From contig NZ_WXEY01000005.1 in NCBI RefSeq assembly GCF_009877425.1, positions 1 through 64,000 on the forward strand: 64,000 nucleotides of DNA. The letters run 5' to 3'. Of the stretch, positions 6,643-14,336 are shown in pieces. The position numbers and the translations under genes are program-made. How positions within the stretch are numbered: the first letter of the stretch is position 1; every line of letters begins with the position of its first letter. The notes under the pieces were generated by a model. It was given only the letters and a program-made list of their open reading frames with translations. It made no database searches and was not told the DNA's origin. The stretch is from Heliomicrobium undosum (GTDB lineage Bacteria > Bacillota > Desulfitobacteriia > Heliobacteriales > Heliobacteriaceae).

Positions 6643-7974
6643 TCATCGAGAGGTTCCCTTGTTTATCGTAACTTCTTGCTTGGACGCATCCCACCCAACG
6701 CTATACCCCAAGGGTTCGGCAATCCAGCGGGCCGGTAAGAACACACGGCTGTCCAATATTACCGGCGCCACATCCATCATCACCTTGCCTCGTCTCGAGT
6801 CCTCTATTTGCCGATCGCCCACGTTTAATTTTAGAGAATGCCCATCCACTTCCAGCGCAACGGTCGTTTGTTCATCCGTTACATTCCAGGTGATGTTTTT
6901 TGGAGGAACTTTTAGCGCTTCAGCCAAATAGCGAACCGGTAAAAATATACGATCTTCTCGAATAAACGGCGCAACATCCATGTTTCGAATTAAACCGCTG
7001 ATTTTGCATTGTCTGTTTCCCACGGAGAATAGGGCAACTGGAGGTTCCGGTAGGGGAAGCGGATCGGGTCTGTAGAGAAAACTCTTCGATTCGATATTTG
7101 CTTTGCTGTAACCTCCAACGCTCATATTGTAATAGGACGGCGTAGTTACCTCCTTTGACATATCACGGACAAAAATCCCGGTTATTCGAAACGTTGAGGC
7201 TTTTGAGGAAAGGCGCTCGATTCCCATCAAAAGCGCTTTTGGATCTTCATCATCGATAACTGGTTTTCTTAAAGTAATGTCTCCTGAACTAATATCCACT
7301 TTTGCGTTGGTAATATCCCAAACAAACGGCGACGACAGCTTTAGTCGAATGCTGTCCGAGCCCCGTTTTATCGTTCCTGCATCGATTTCGCGAAAGGTTA
7401 ATGCCATTTCGTTGCTTCCGGAAAGCCCCTCTACGGTTCCGTACTGGCTGTCCAAATTGTAATCGTTCGAGGCTGTGCTGATAAAGTTAATCGCCTTTGA
7501 TTCAAAGACCGAGCCACCGGGCGCATCAAAATATATTTTTACGTCTCTGGTCCCGCCGCCTACTTTTACCCCTTTAAACCGCAACACAATATGTCCTTTA
7601 TGAAGAACCCCCCTTCCGGATACCTTTAGGACATATTCTCCATTCTGCGGTGTTATCACACCGGTGTTTTCAATGAACATATTCTGTTCTTCCTGGATTT
7701 TTTCCGGGATCGAATAAATCACTTCATTCACAGAAATTCCAGAGCCAAGGCGAATATTCAAGGAATCCATACTGCCAAGGTTCAAGTATCCCTTGGGGAT
7801 TTCTATATCGATTCGTTGATCAAAACTGCTTCCAGGCGTTACGGAATCGTTATAGAAAGCCGAATAATTTGTAGAGGCCCAACCCGGACTTAGAAACGAG
7901 GGAGTGAAGAAGCTTATCGAGACAGCAAATATAACCATACAAAATGCAGCAGTACACCGGAACAAGGACTTCAT
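6643..7974 (-). CDS. Exported protein with two copper-amine-oxidase-like stalk domains
   Basis: About 443 residues from the ATG at 7974 (MKSLFRCTAAF...); an upstream start at 7995 is also open. A signal peptide is clear: a hydrophobic stretch ending near SPGWAS. Residues ~40-300 form an unrecognised beta-rich region. The C-terminal ~120 residues hold two copies of the 'copper amine oxidase N-terminal'/stalk domain motif: FLPVRYLAEALKV and FLPARWIAEPLGYSVGWD. Such domains in clostridia are extracellular and often follow enzyme or adhesion domains; no copper site is implied. It is cargo of element 2, AT-rich, and divergent from the related gene at 8192-8782. Confidence 0.8.
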   Translation of the reverse strand: MKSLFRCTAAFCMVIFAVSISFFTPSFLSPGWASTNYSAFYNDSVTPGSSFDQRIDIEIPKGYLNLGSMDSLNIRLGSGISVNEVIYSIPEKIQEEQNMFIENTGVITPQNGEYVLKVSGRGVLHKGHIVLRFKGVKVGGGTRDVKIYFDAPGGSVFESKAINFISTASNDYNLDSQYGTVEGLSGSNEMALTFREIDAGTIKRGSDSIRLKLSSPFVWDITNAKVDISSGDITLRKPVIDDEDPKALLMGIERLSSKASTFRITGIFVRDMSKEVTTPSYYNMSVGGYSKANIESKSFLYRPDPLPLPEPPVALFSVGNRQCKISGLIRNMDVAPFIREDRIFLPVRYLAEALKVPPKNITWNVTDEQTTVALEVDGHSLKLNVGDRQIEDSRRGKVMMDVAPVILDSRVFLPARWIAEPLGYSVGWDASKQEVTINKGTSR

Positions 7975-8191
7975 TTCCACTGAATCATCCCCCACTTCAT
8001 GTTTTTAGAAGAATATACGTGATATTGAATTTAGTTCCTTCTTTTCGACAAATTGTTACGAATTATTACAAGTTGTTTGCTTTCTTAATTCACAACCTAA
8101 GTAGAGCCGATAATGCAGGAGAATAGACAACCCACCCAGAATTTTTCGAAGTTAGATTTATGTCAAAAATAACCGAAAGGTGGGAACCGAT
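7975..8191. promoter_or_regulatory. AT-rich divergent intergenic region
   Basis: This 217-bp gap lies between the two oppositely read stalk-domain genes and must hold both promoters. It is very AT-rich; I could not pick a convincing -35/-10 pair. Confidence 0.35.
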
Positions 8192-8782
8192 TTGTTCACC
8201 CGGAATAGGCGCTGGCTTTTTACCGGCAGTCTCTTGACTCTCCTATTTTTTTGTCTAACTGCATATTCCTATGGCGCATCTCCGATTCACATTGTCGTCA
8301 ACGGAAAGGTTCTCGATATCCCTACGAAAGAAACTCCGATACTTGTAAATGGTCGAGTCATGGTGCCGGCAAGGTACGTCGCTGAAGCATTAGGCGCTAC
8401 AGTTAGCTGGAACAATCTAATCCCCGCTGTAGTCATTAATTCAGAAGCGAAAAACGATAGCAACAGTGAACCCACTAGACTGGGTTCCTCCTACTTGACA
8501 AATGGACGTGACATTTGGGTTCCATTTCACTCCATCCAGCAGTGCTTTGGCGCCGGCACAGATACAGAATCGATTGGTGAAAACAAGTACGTGATTACAT
8601 TCGGGAAAAATAAAATTGAGTTTGAACTGGGCAATGGAACGGCCAAAGCGAACGGCGAGTCGATTTCCATCCCCAGTGCATTTATTGTCCAAGGTATGGT
8701 TTACGTTCCCGTCAAAATGTTTCAACCATTCGGCGTGCGTGCTCACATTGATGGCGATACTTGTGTGCTGCAACGAAATTAA
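8192..8782 (+). CDS. Exported stalk-domain (copper amine oxidase-like) protein
   Basis: About 196 residues from TTG 8192, chosen because AAAGGTGGG lies 7 bp upstream; a GTG at 8180 overlaps that site and is less likely. The N-terminus is a signal peptide (RRWLFTGSLLTLLFFCLTAY...). The first stalk motif is VMVPARYVAEALGATVSWN; a second, weaker one is MVYVPVKMFQPFGV. It is probably extracellular and bound to the envelope or spore surface. It shares its domain type with the divergent gene at 6643-7974, so the two may be an old duplicate pair. It is cargo of element 2 and AT-rich. The function beyond surface location is unknown. Confidence 0.8.
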   Translation: MFTRNRRWLFTGSLLTLLFFCLTAYSYGASPIHIVVNGKVLDIPTKETPILVNGRVMVPARYVAEALGATVSWNNLIPAVVINSEAKNDSNSEPTRLGSSYLTNGRDIWVPFHSIQQCFGAGTDTESIGENKYVITFGKNKIEFELGNGTAKANGESISIPSAFIVQGMVYVPVKMFQPFGVRAHIDGDTCVLQRN

Positions 8783-8807
8783 CAAAACGGTCGTTTCTAT
8801 TGGAGAG

Positions 8808-8889
8808 CTTTCGCTATGGTCTACCGTGTGCGTAAAAGTATCACCCCGGGCCACCACGGCCATTCGCATCATGGTAAAAATTGCCCTTA
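8808..8889 (+). repeat. Copy B: decayed copy of the small ORF of element 2
   Basis: The segment matches 4886-4975 (CTTTCGCT, AAAAGTATCACCCCGGG, GGCCATTCGCATCATGGT, ATTGCCCTT) and still reads VKVSPRATTAIRIMVKIAL, but has lost the rest of the ORF. It runs into the 3' end of the HxlR gene on the other strand. It is a remnant of a second recombinase cassette. Confidence 0.8.
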
Positions 8890-9233
8890 TCTTCCAGCAA
8901 GACGATATCTTCTCCTTGCAGTTGTCTTATTTTAATATTGTCTTTACCCCAAGAACACATAACATCAATGATCTTATTGGCTGTAACTCCATATTCTGTG
9001 AGGCTATATTCAACTTTTGGCGGCATCTGCTGGTGCACATATCTTCGTACGAGTCCATCTTTCTCAAGTTCCCGAAGCTGCTGGATGAGAACCTTTTGTG
9101 AAATGCCCTGAATATTGCGCTGTAATTCGCTTGTTCTCTTTACACCGGACATTAATAAGCATATAATCAGCGATTTCCATTTACCCCCAACTATTTCAAG
9201 CGTCGCCTCTATGCCCAGATTGTATATTTTCAT
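8841..9233 (-). CDS. HxlR-family transcriptional regulator with a replaced C-terminus
   Basis: 130 residues; ATG 9233 follows AGAGGTG. The winged-helix HxlR core is clear: GGKWKSLIICLLMSGVKRTSELQRNIQGIS, written here as GGKWKSLIICLLMS plus KRTSELQRNI, then QLRELEKDGLVRR and VEYSLTEYG. These regulators are often redox- or electrophile-responsive and divergent from an NAD(P)H oxidoreductase, exactly as seen here. The last ~13 codons (NFYHDANGRGGPG) come from the antisense of repeat copy B, so the original C-terminus has been cut by a rearrangement. The winged-helix part is intact and may still bind DNA. Confidence 0.8.
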   Translation of the reverse strand: MKIYNLGIEATLEIVGGKWKSLIICLLMSGVKRTSELQRNIQGISQKVLIQQLRELEKDGLVRRYVHQQMPPKVEYSLTEYGVTANKIIDVMCSWGKDNIKIRQLQGEDIVLLEDKGNFYHDANGRGGPG

Positions 9234-9299
9234 AGAATAACACCTCTTTCATGCTGGATCTTTAAGTGGGTCTGAAAATTTATTGTTGCATATATTTTT

Positions 9300-9605
9300 T
9301 TGCGAGTCCAGTACGATGTCTTTGCTTACGGATGGGCTTATGGATCAAAAGGTGACAAGCTTAAAGGAAAAAAGCTAGGGCTTGCCATGTCCATCGGCGA
9401 TAAGAAAGAAAATTATCTGCCAGGGGGCTCCGTTTCTTTTACCGTGGATGAAGTGATTACACCTTTCAAAGCCAGTACAAGACATGTAGGCGCAGTGGCA
9501 TTACCCTATTTTGCTGTCTTCGGAGCTTCATTTCAAGCAAGCGATGAGGAAATTAATCACAGTGCAAAAGAATATATCCACTATATCTTTAAGCATCAAC
9601 AGTAA
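9300..9605 (+). pseudogene. C-terminal fragment of an NAD(P)H-dependent quinone reductase-like flavoprotein
   Basis: About 95 codons match the C-terminal half of the KefF/MdaB-type NAD(P)H oxidoreductase family: VFAYGWAYGSKGDKLKGKKL, SFTVDEVITPFKAS and ALPYFAVFGAS. The N-terminal half with the flavin-binding loop is absent: only 67 bp separate it from the divergent HxlR gene, and no good start or ribosome site is seen. Family members are ~170-200 residues. It is a 5'-truncated remnant, probably once controlled by the neighbouring HxlR protein. Confidence 0.82.
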
Positions 9606-9656
9606 CCAAGACCTTCCGCGTTAGCTGTCTGTCATATTCGGGCTGATTCGCCGTTT

Positions 9657-9776
9657 TCAAGCCAGGATAAAATCCCTATATGGCGAAGCCGGGTCAGCTG
9701 GCAAACCGGCTGAAGAGTCAGAGGCAAAGGTCGTTGATACGCTGTGATGGCCGGGTAGCCATTGATCTTTATGATA
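9657..9776 (+). pseudogene. Relic of a second serine recombinase gene
   Basis: The segment aligns with three parts of recombinase 2: 9660-9687 with the zinc-ribbon region near 6019-6051 (AGCCAGGATAAAA, TATATGGCGAA), 9690-9745 with 6063-6119 (GGCTGAAGAG, GTTGATACGCTGTG), and 9745-9768 with the last codons near 6516 (GATGGCCGGGTA, still reading DGRVAID). About 400 bp between the last two parts have been deleted. It lies just inside the right att site. Confidence 0.72.
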
Positions 9777-9781
9777 ATCTT

Positions 9782-9813
9782 CATATCAACATGTAAAAAA
9801 CAATGCCAAAGGG
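9782..9813. other. Right attachment site of element 2
   Basis: Element arm CATATCAACATGTAAAAAA (9782-9800), spacer CAAT, then core GCCAAAGGG (9805-9813). The arm is the inverted partner of 4849-4867 (16 of 19). The cotJC frame resumes at TTG 9814. Confidence 0.88.
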
Positions 9814-10218
9814 TTGCTTACTGATATTGGAACGGAAGAACTGGCCCACCTGGAAGTTATTGCAACCCTTATTTACAAGTTGACCAAGGACGTCCCGGCA
9901 GAAAAATTGCGCGAAGTCGGTCTGGGCGGTTTTTATGCCCAACATGACAATGCGCTCTATTATGCCGACGCAAACGGCGTACCTTGGACTGCGGCTTACA
10001 TCCAGGCGACGGGCGACCCTATTGCAGACCTGCATGAAGACCTGGCTGCTGAAGAGAAAGCGCGTGCCACCTATGAGCACCTGATCAACCTGACGGATGA
10101 TCCCGGCGTCAAAGACGCCCTTCGCTTCCTCCGGGAGCGAGAAGTGGTACACTTCCAACGTTTTGGCGAGGCTCTGGATGACGTGCAGTTTTTTATGGAT
10201 CGCAAGAAGTGCTACTAA
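9814..10218 (+). CDS. cotJC: CotJC segment 3 of 3 (C-terminal 134 residues)
   Basis: This segment encodes LLTDIGTEELAHLE, GGFYAQHDNALYYADANGVP, AEEKARATYEHLI and REREVVHFQRFGEAL: the four-helix manganese-catalase-like fold of CotJC with its Glu/His metal ligands. It lacks the first 56 residues and has no ribosome site; the TTG at 9814 is a Leu codon in the joined gene, not a start. After removal of both elements it continues the frame of segments 1 and 2 to give a 190-residue protein ending in DRKKCY. CotJC is made in the mother cell and sits in the inner coat; catalase activity of the family is assumed rather than shown here. Confidence 0.94.
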   Translation: MLTDIGTEELAHLEVIATLIYKLTKDVPAEKLREVGLGGFYAQHDNALYYADANGVPWTAAYIQATGDPIADLHEDLAAEEKARATYEHLINLTDDPGVKDALRFLREREVVHFQRFGEALDDVQFFMDRKKCY

Positions 10219-10270
10219 AAAGGATCGCACCAGCCCATTCTGTGATGAAAAAACGCCTGCGTACAGTAAA

Positions 10271-10300
10271 ACCCCCGTACCATCCGGTCCGGGGGTCTTT
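10271..10300 (+). terminator. Terminator of the cotJ operon
   Basis: ACCCCCGTACC and GGTCCGGGGGT pair with one mismatch around ATCC, followed by CTTT. It lies 53 bp after the cotJC stop. The remaining 10301-10571 holds no gene; a possible promoter is noted separately. Confidence 0.75.
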
Positions 10301-10342
10301 CCGTCTCATTTATAACGATTGATAACTTCATCAGTATAACGC

Positions 10343-10372
10343 TTGACAAAACTACCGTAAGAAATCGATACA
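10343..10372 (+). promoter_or_regulatory. Possible sigma-A promoter before the cyclase gene
   Basis: TTGACA (10343-10348) and GATACA (10367-10372) are 18 bp apart in an otherwise empty 270-bp gap. The -10 is poor, so this is only a candidate. Confidence 0.3.
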
Positions 10373-10571
10373 CCTGAGAGTCTGCGGTGTTTTTCGGTTT
10401 TTTCCTATGGTATGATTAACTAGTGCTCAGGCAAAAGGCGTTTATTTACCTTACCTTGCAAATCCCTTACAGTTCTCCTCCAACTTACCTTTCAGCATTT
10501 ATTCAAGTTACTTTTCGTCTTTTGACTCAACAGCTTGTCCTATCGCGAACAAAGAAAGGAGCACTAGCCAC

Positions 10572-12437
10572 TTGAAAGCACCGAAAGGCGTCAGCGGCCA
10601 TCTCATCGCCCTCGGCCTCACGATGCTCATGTTATTGACCGCCGTTGCCGGTCTCTGGGAACCGCTGGAGGCTATGGCCTATGACATGTGGCTTCGCACG
10701 CGGGGCGTTCAAGTCACCAGCGGAAATGTGGTCATCATCGGCATCGATGACGCCTCCATCTCCAAGATCGGCCGCTGGCCCTGGAACCGGGAGATCCATG
10801 CCCGACTGCTGGAACGGTTGCGCGAAGCCAAGGTGGTAACCTTCGATTTCACCCTGGCCAACGAAGCCGATCCGCAGGGAGACGCCCGCTTAGCCGAGGC
10901 GATTGGCCGCCATGGACGCGTCGTCCTACCCGTCTTTTTCACCTTTGAAAAGGAAGGCGATGACACCTATCAGGTGATGCGCTTTCCCCTCCCTGCCTTT
11001 CGTAAAAACGCCTTCAGCATGGGTTTTGTCAACTACCCCACCGAAGCGGACAACATCGTGCGCCGCACCATGCCGGTGACCGTCGATAAAAACCGGACTA
11101 TACCTTCACTCGCCCTAGCGTCCGTCATGGCCGCGCAAGGACTTGGCCCAACCAAAGCGACCCTCGCCCCTGACGGGACGGTCCAAGCAGGAGATCTCAT
11201 CATTCCGACGGAAAAAAATAAGACACCGCTGCTCAACTTCGCCGGTCCGGCTCAGTCCTTCCCCACCTATTCTTACCATCAAGTCCTGGACGGCGCGCTG
11301 CCGCCGGAGGCCTTTGCCGGCAAGGTCATCTTTGTCGGAACCACATCGCCACTGCTCGGCGACATCTACAATACGCCCTTCACGCGCAGCAACCTTGTGC
11401 TCGGCGGCAATCTGCCCACCCCTGGTGTAGAACTGCACGCAACCGCCGTGGACACCTTCCTGAACCGGTCCTACTATTACCGTGCGCCCGAGGGTCTCAA
11501 CCTGTTCCTGCTTGCCTTCTTTAGCGCCGCTTCATACACCGTCGCCTTGAGTCTGAAAGGGCGTCCCTGGCGCAGCCTGGCAGCCCAAATTGTGCTCACG
11601 GCTGGCTGGATCGCGATCAACGGACTGGTCTTGATCCGCGGGCACTACTGGATCAACCTGGTGGCCCCGCTGATCGCCGGTTCGGTTACATACCTCGCGG
11701 CTACCGTCTATAACTTCATCCTGGAGCAACAGGAGCGCCAAAAGGTAAAGGGCCTCTTTGGCCGTTATGTCTCGCCGGCGGTCGTCAACGAACTGCTGGC
11801 ACATCCGGAATCGATCCAACTGGGCGGCCAGCGCATCGATACGACGATCCTCTTTTCCGATATCCGCGGCTTTACCGCCTACAGTGAAGGCCGCTCGCCG
11901 GAGGAGGTTGTCTCCCGCTTGAACGAGTATTTCACTCGCATGACCGGCATCATCTTCAAGCATGGCGGCACCCTCGACAAGTACATGGGCGACGGGATCA
12001 TGGCTGTCTTCGGCGCTCCCATCGCTGATCCGGATCACGCCCGACACGCCCTGGAGGCCTCCAAGGAGATGTGCGACGCCCTGGTCGAGATGAATGCCCT
12101 TTGGAAAGAACGGGGGGAACCCCTCTTTGACCTGGGCGTGGGCCTGAACAGCGGCCCCGTGCTGGCCGGCAACATCGGCAGTGAGGAGCGCATGGACTAC
12201 ACTGTCATCGGTGAGGATGTCAACCTCGCTTCTCGTCTGGAGAGCATGAACAAGCAGTTCAAGTCCCGCATTATCGTCAGCGAACGGACGCTTCGCTACC
12301 TGGCGCCTGGGGAAACAATGCCGGAACAACTCGATCAACTGGGACTCCAAGAGATCGGCGAGGTTGCGGTGCGCGGTCTGATCCATCCGGTCAAGATCTA
12401 CACGCTTCCCACCTACAATGGGGAACGGGCTGTCTAA
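10572..12437 (+). CDS. CHASE2 sensor / class III adenylate (guanylate) cyclase
   Basis: 621 residues from TTG 10572, with AAAGGAG 11 bp upstream. An N-terminal membrane segment (~10-28) is followed by an extracytoplasmic CHASE2 domain (~35-305: VVIIGIDDASISKIGRWPWN, GKVIFVGTTSPLLGD). Three closely spaced transmembrane helices follow (~310-385), then a class III cyclase domain (~415-600). The catalytic metal-binding Asp residues are in TTILFSDIRGFTAYSE and KYMGDGIMAVFGAP, and the transition-state Asn/Arg in YTVIGEDVNLASRLE. It should make cAMP (or cGMP) in response to an external signal; the substrate choice is inferred from the family. It stands alone between two terminators. Confidence 0.93.
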   Translation: MKAPKGVSGHLIALGLTMLMLLTAVAGLWEPLEAMAYDMWLRTRGVQVTSGNVVIIGIDDASISKIGRWPWNREIHARLLERLREAKVVTFDFTLANEADPQGDARLAEAIGRHGRVVLPVFFTFEKEGDDTYQVMRFPLPAFRKNAFSMGFVNYPTEADNIVRRTMPVTVDKNRTIPSLALASVMAAQGLGPTKATLAPDGTVQAGDLIIPTEKNKTPLLNFAGPAQSFPTYSYHQVLDGALPPEAFAGKVIFVGTTSPLLGDIYNTPFTRSNLVLGGNLPTPGVELHATAVDTFLNRSYYYRAPEGLNLFLLAFFSAASYTVALSLKGRPWRSLAAQIVLTAGWIAINGLVLIRGHYWINLVAPLIAGSVTYLAATVYNFILEQQERQKVKGLFGRYVSPAVVNELLAHPESIQLGGQRIDTTILFSDIRGFTAYSEGRSPEEVVSRLNEYFTRMTGIIFKHGGTLDKYMGDGIMAVFGAPIADPDHARHALEASKEMCDALVEMNALWKERGEPLFDLGVGLNSGPVLAGNIGSEERMDYTVIGEDVNLASRLESMNKQFKSRIIVSERTLRYLAPGETMPEQLDQLGLQEIGEVAVRGLIHPVKIYTLPTYNGERAV

Positions 12438-12451
12438 GGAAGAACGAATAA

Positions 12452-12488
12452 AAGCTGGCATCGTTTTTGTACGGTGCTAGCTTTTTTT
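12452..12488 (+). terminator. Terminator of the cyclase gene
   Basis: AAGCTGGCATCG pairs with CGGTGCTAGCTT (two G-U pairs) and is followed by seven Ts. The stretch from here to 12742 holds nothing I can support; no tmRNA was found near smpB. Confidence 0.9.
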
Positions 12489-12742
12489 ATGAAAAGCCAT
12501 TTTCATCATCGCTAGTGTCACGACGGGTCATGGAAGTTTTTTATGCATAATAGTTGGAAGAGACAATGATCGCCGATTGGAAGCCGTTATAATTCATCAA
12601 CTCTTTTTGTGAAAACAGCGTTTTGATACGTGGCTTTTATCACAATGTTTGGACTTTGATTTGTATTTGAATTTGACTGACTTCGGTGAGTTACATTTTG
12701 ACGCTTTTCCTTGCTGTCCCTGCTGGCGCAGGGAAACCGTTC

Positions 12743-13210
12743 CTACTCCCCTTTTTCCCTTTGCCGCATCGCCCGGGCCATCTCCCGTTCGGCGTCGCGC
12801 CGGGCAATGTCTTCACGCTTGTCGTAATGCTTTTTCCCGCGCGCGATGGCCAGTTCCAGCTTGGCGTACCCTCTCTTTAGGTAGATGCGCAGGGGCACGA
12901 GGGTCAGTCCCTTTTGGTGCGTGGCTGCGCCGAGCTTGCGGATTTCACTCCGGTTTAAAAGCAGCTTGCGTGTGCGCGTCGGCTCGTGGTTGTAGATGTT
13001 GCCCTGTTCAAAAGGGCTGATATGCATGTTGTAGAGCAGGACTTCTCCGTTTTCGACACGGGCGTAGGAATCTTTCAGATTGCCCTTTCCCTGCCGGAGC
13101 GATTTGATCTCCGTCCCCTTCAGCGCCATACCGGCTTCATAGGTTTCGTCGATATGGTAATCATGGCGGGCGCGCCGGTTTTCGCAAAGGACTTTTTGGC
13201 CTTCGCCCAT
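12743..13210 (-). CDS. smpB: SsrA-binding protein SmpB
   Basis: 155 residues from ATG 13210 ([18 protein letters not shown]), chosen for AAAGGAGGGG just upstream; ATG 13228 lies before that site. Family motifs are all present: [44 protein letters not shown] and the basic tail [20 protein letters not shown]. SmpB binds tmRNA and brings it to stalled ribosomes. Length is normal. The tmRNA gene itself is not in the window. Confidence 0.97.
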   Translation of the reverse strand: MGEGQKVLCENRRARHDYHIDETYEAGMALKGTEIKSLRQGKGNLKDSYARVENGEVLLYNMHISPFEQGNIYNHEPTRTRKLLLNRSEIRKLGAATHQKGLTLVPLRIYLKRGYAKLELAIARGKKHYDKREDIARRDAEREMARAMRQREKGE

Positions 13211-13272
13211 CGCGGCCCCTCCTTTCACAGCAGACTATCCATGATAGGTTGTCTATTCCTGTAGCTATCGTA

Positions 13273-13854
13273 TCATTTCCCAGCAATGCCAAGGTCTGCG
13301 GCAATCGCTTGCATCGCTGCCAAACCGATACTGATGAAGTCGTCAAGGCTCAGGCCGATCTCGCTGCAAGCCTCAATCTGATCGCGACGGGCCCCACGAG
13401 CAAACCCCTTTTCTTTGAACCGTTTGAGCAGAAACTCGGTGTCGATGAGGCGGACGTCTTTTTCCTTTTTGATCAACGCGCCGGCGACGATCAGCCCTGT
13501 CAAAGGATCGACCGCATAGAGCGCCTTATCCATCATGCTCATCCGAGGCAGACCGTGGGCGTCATTGTGGACGCGGACGGCGTAGACCACATCATTGGGG
13601 TACCCCGCTTCAGCGAGGATATCGGCGCCCACCTGGCTGTGCCGGAGGGGATCGTCCTTTGTCTGGTCATAGTCGATATCATGGAGCAGACCGGCCAGCC
13701 GCCACCTAGCCTCATCGGCGCCAAAGCGCCGGGCGAGGGCGCCCATGACGGCTTCACAAGCGAGCATATGGTTGAAGAGGTTACGGTTGCTGTTGTACTG
13801 GGCGAGCAGCGCTAACGCCGCTTCCCGCGAAGGAAGCTTGGATGATGGCTCCAT
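13273..13854 (-). CDS. HD-domain hydrolase
   Basis: 193 residues with the HD signature in LAGLLHDIDYDQ (HD pair) and the upstream helix NLFNHMLACEAVMGALA; the later Asp is in MMDKALYAVDPLTGL. It belongs to the small HDIG-type hydrolases (predicted phosphohydrolases) found in many clostridia; the substrate is unknown. It lies 62 bp upstream of smpB, same strand, and may be cotranscribed with it. Confidence 0.85.
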   Translation of the reverse strand: MEPSSKLPSREAALALLAQYNSNRNLFNHMLACEAVMGALARRFGADEARWRLAGLLHDIDYDQTKDDPLRHSQVGADILAEAGYPNDVVYAVRVHNDAHGLPRMSMMDKALYAVDPLTGLIVAGALIKKEKDVRLIDTEFLLKRFKEKGFARGARRDQIEACSEIGLSLDDFISIGLAAMQAIAADLGIAGK

Positions 13855-13880
13855 GGACGCATCGGTTCCTTTCTTTGCTG

Positions 13881-14336
13881 CTATTTCGATGAATTGGCAG
13901 AGGCTGTTGGTTGAGTGGGCGTTTCTTCTCGCAAGGAGCCCTCCTGGACGAGAAATCGTCCTGTCGCCTCCGCAGCGACACGGCCGTCCGTCAGAGTCGC
14001 CGTTGCCTCTACATCGATCACCTTTCCCCGTTCCCGAACGATGCGGGCAGCAAAACGAACAGGGTCGCCGAGCGGAACGGAGTGTCGGAAGCGGACCTCC
14101 ATCCGTGCGGTTACTGCAGGGAGGCCCCGGGAAGACATGTTCCTGCCCATTACCTCGTCCAGCACCGTGGAGACCAAGCCGCCGTGAGTGATGCCAGCGT
14201 AGCTCTGGTGTTCGGGCTGGGGGGTAAAGTAAGTCACATAGTCATCTCCTTCCCAGGCGAAGGAGAGCTTAAGTCCAATGGGGTTGTTTTTGCCGCAGAC
14301 AAAACACATGCCGTCATCAGTCAGGCTGACCGTCAT
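13881..14336 (-). CDS. PaaI-type hotdog thioesterase
   Basis: 151 residues. The N-terminus has CFVCGKNNPIGLKLSF, typical of this subfamily. The hotdog core shows GITHGGLVSTVLDEVMG with the catalytic Asp/Glu region, then TARMEVRFRHSVPLGDPVRF. Such enzymes hydrolyse acyl-CoA thioesters; the substrate is not predictable. The start overlaps the stop of tatA by 4 bp, so the two genes are coupled. Confidence 0.88.
   Translation of the reverse strand: MTVSLTDDGMCFVCGKNNPIGLKLSFAWEGDDYVTYFTPQPEHQSYAGITHGGLVSTVLDEVMGRNMSSRGLPAVTARMEVRFRHSVPLGDPVRFAARIVRERGKVIDVEATATLTDGRVAAEATGRFLVQEGSLREETPTQPTASANSSK

Larger units (their letters stand above)
4849..9813. mobile_element. Intervening element 2 in cotJC (4965 bp, skin-like, serine recombinase)
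   Basis: The element separates cotJC codon 56 (GGG in the core GCCAAAGGG) from codon 57 (TTG at 9814). It carries a small ORF and a large serine recombinase next to the left end, two stalk-domain exported proteins, and a decayed zone with an HxlR regulator, a truncated oxidoreductase and remnants of a second recombinase cassette next to the right end. Its cargo from ~6.6 to 9.8 kb is visibly richer in A and T than the surrounding chromosome, a sign of foreign origin. Its core differs from that of element 1, so the two elements should recombine independently. Confidence 0.88.

Noticed and set aside
997-9813. Introns (group I or II) or inteins in cotJC
   Set aside because: No reverse transcriptase, maturase, intron catalytic core or intein motifs; both elements encode serine recombinases and have att-like ends.
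897-10218. cotJC as a plain decayed pseudogene
   Set aside because: The pieces join exactly in frame at short direct repeats, nothing is missing, the remaining codons are intact, and both recombinases look functional. Decay would not preserve this.
12438-12742. tmRNA gene next to smpB
   Set aside because: No tRNA-like ends or tag-coding frame could be found in the gap.
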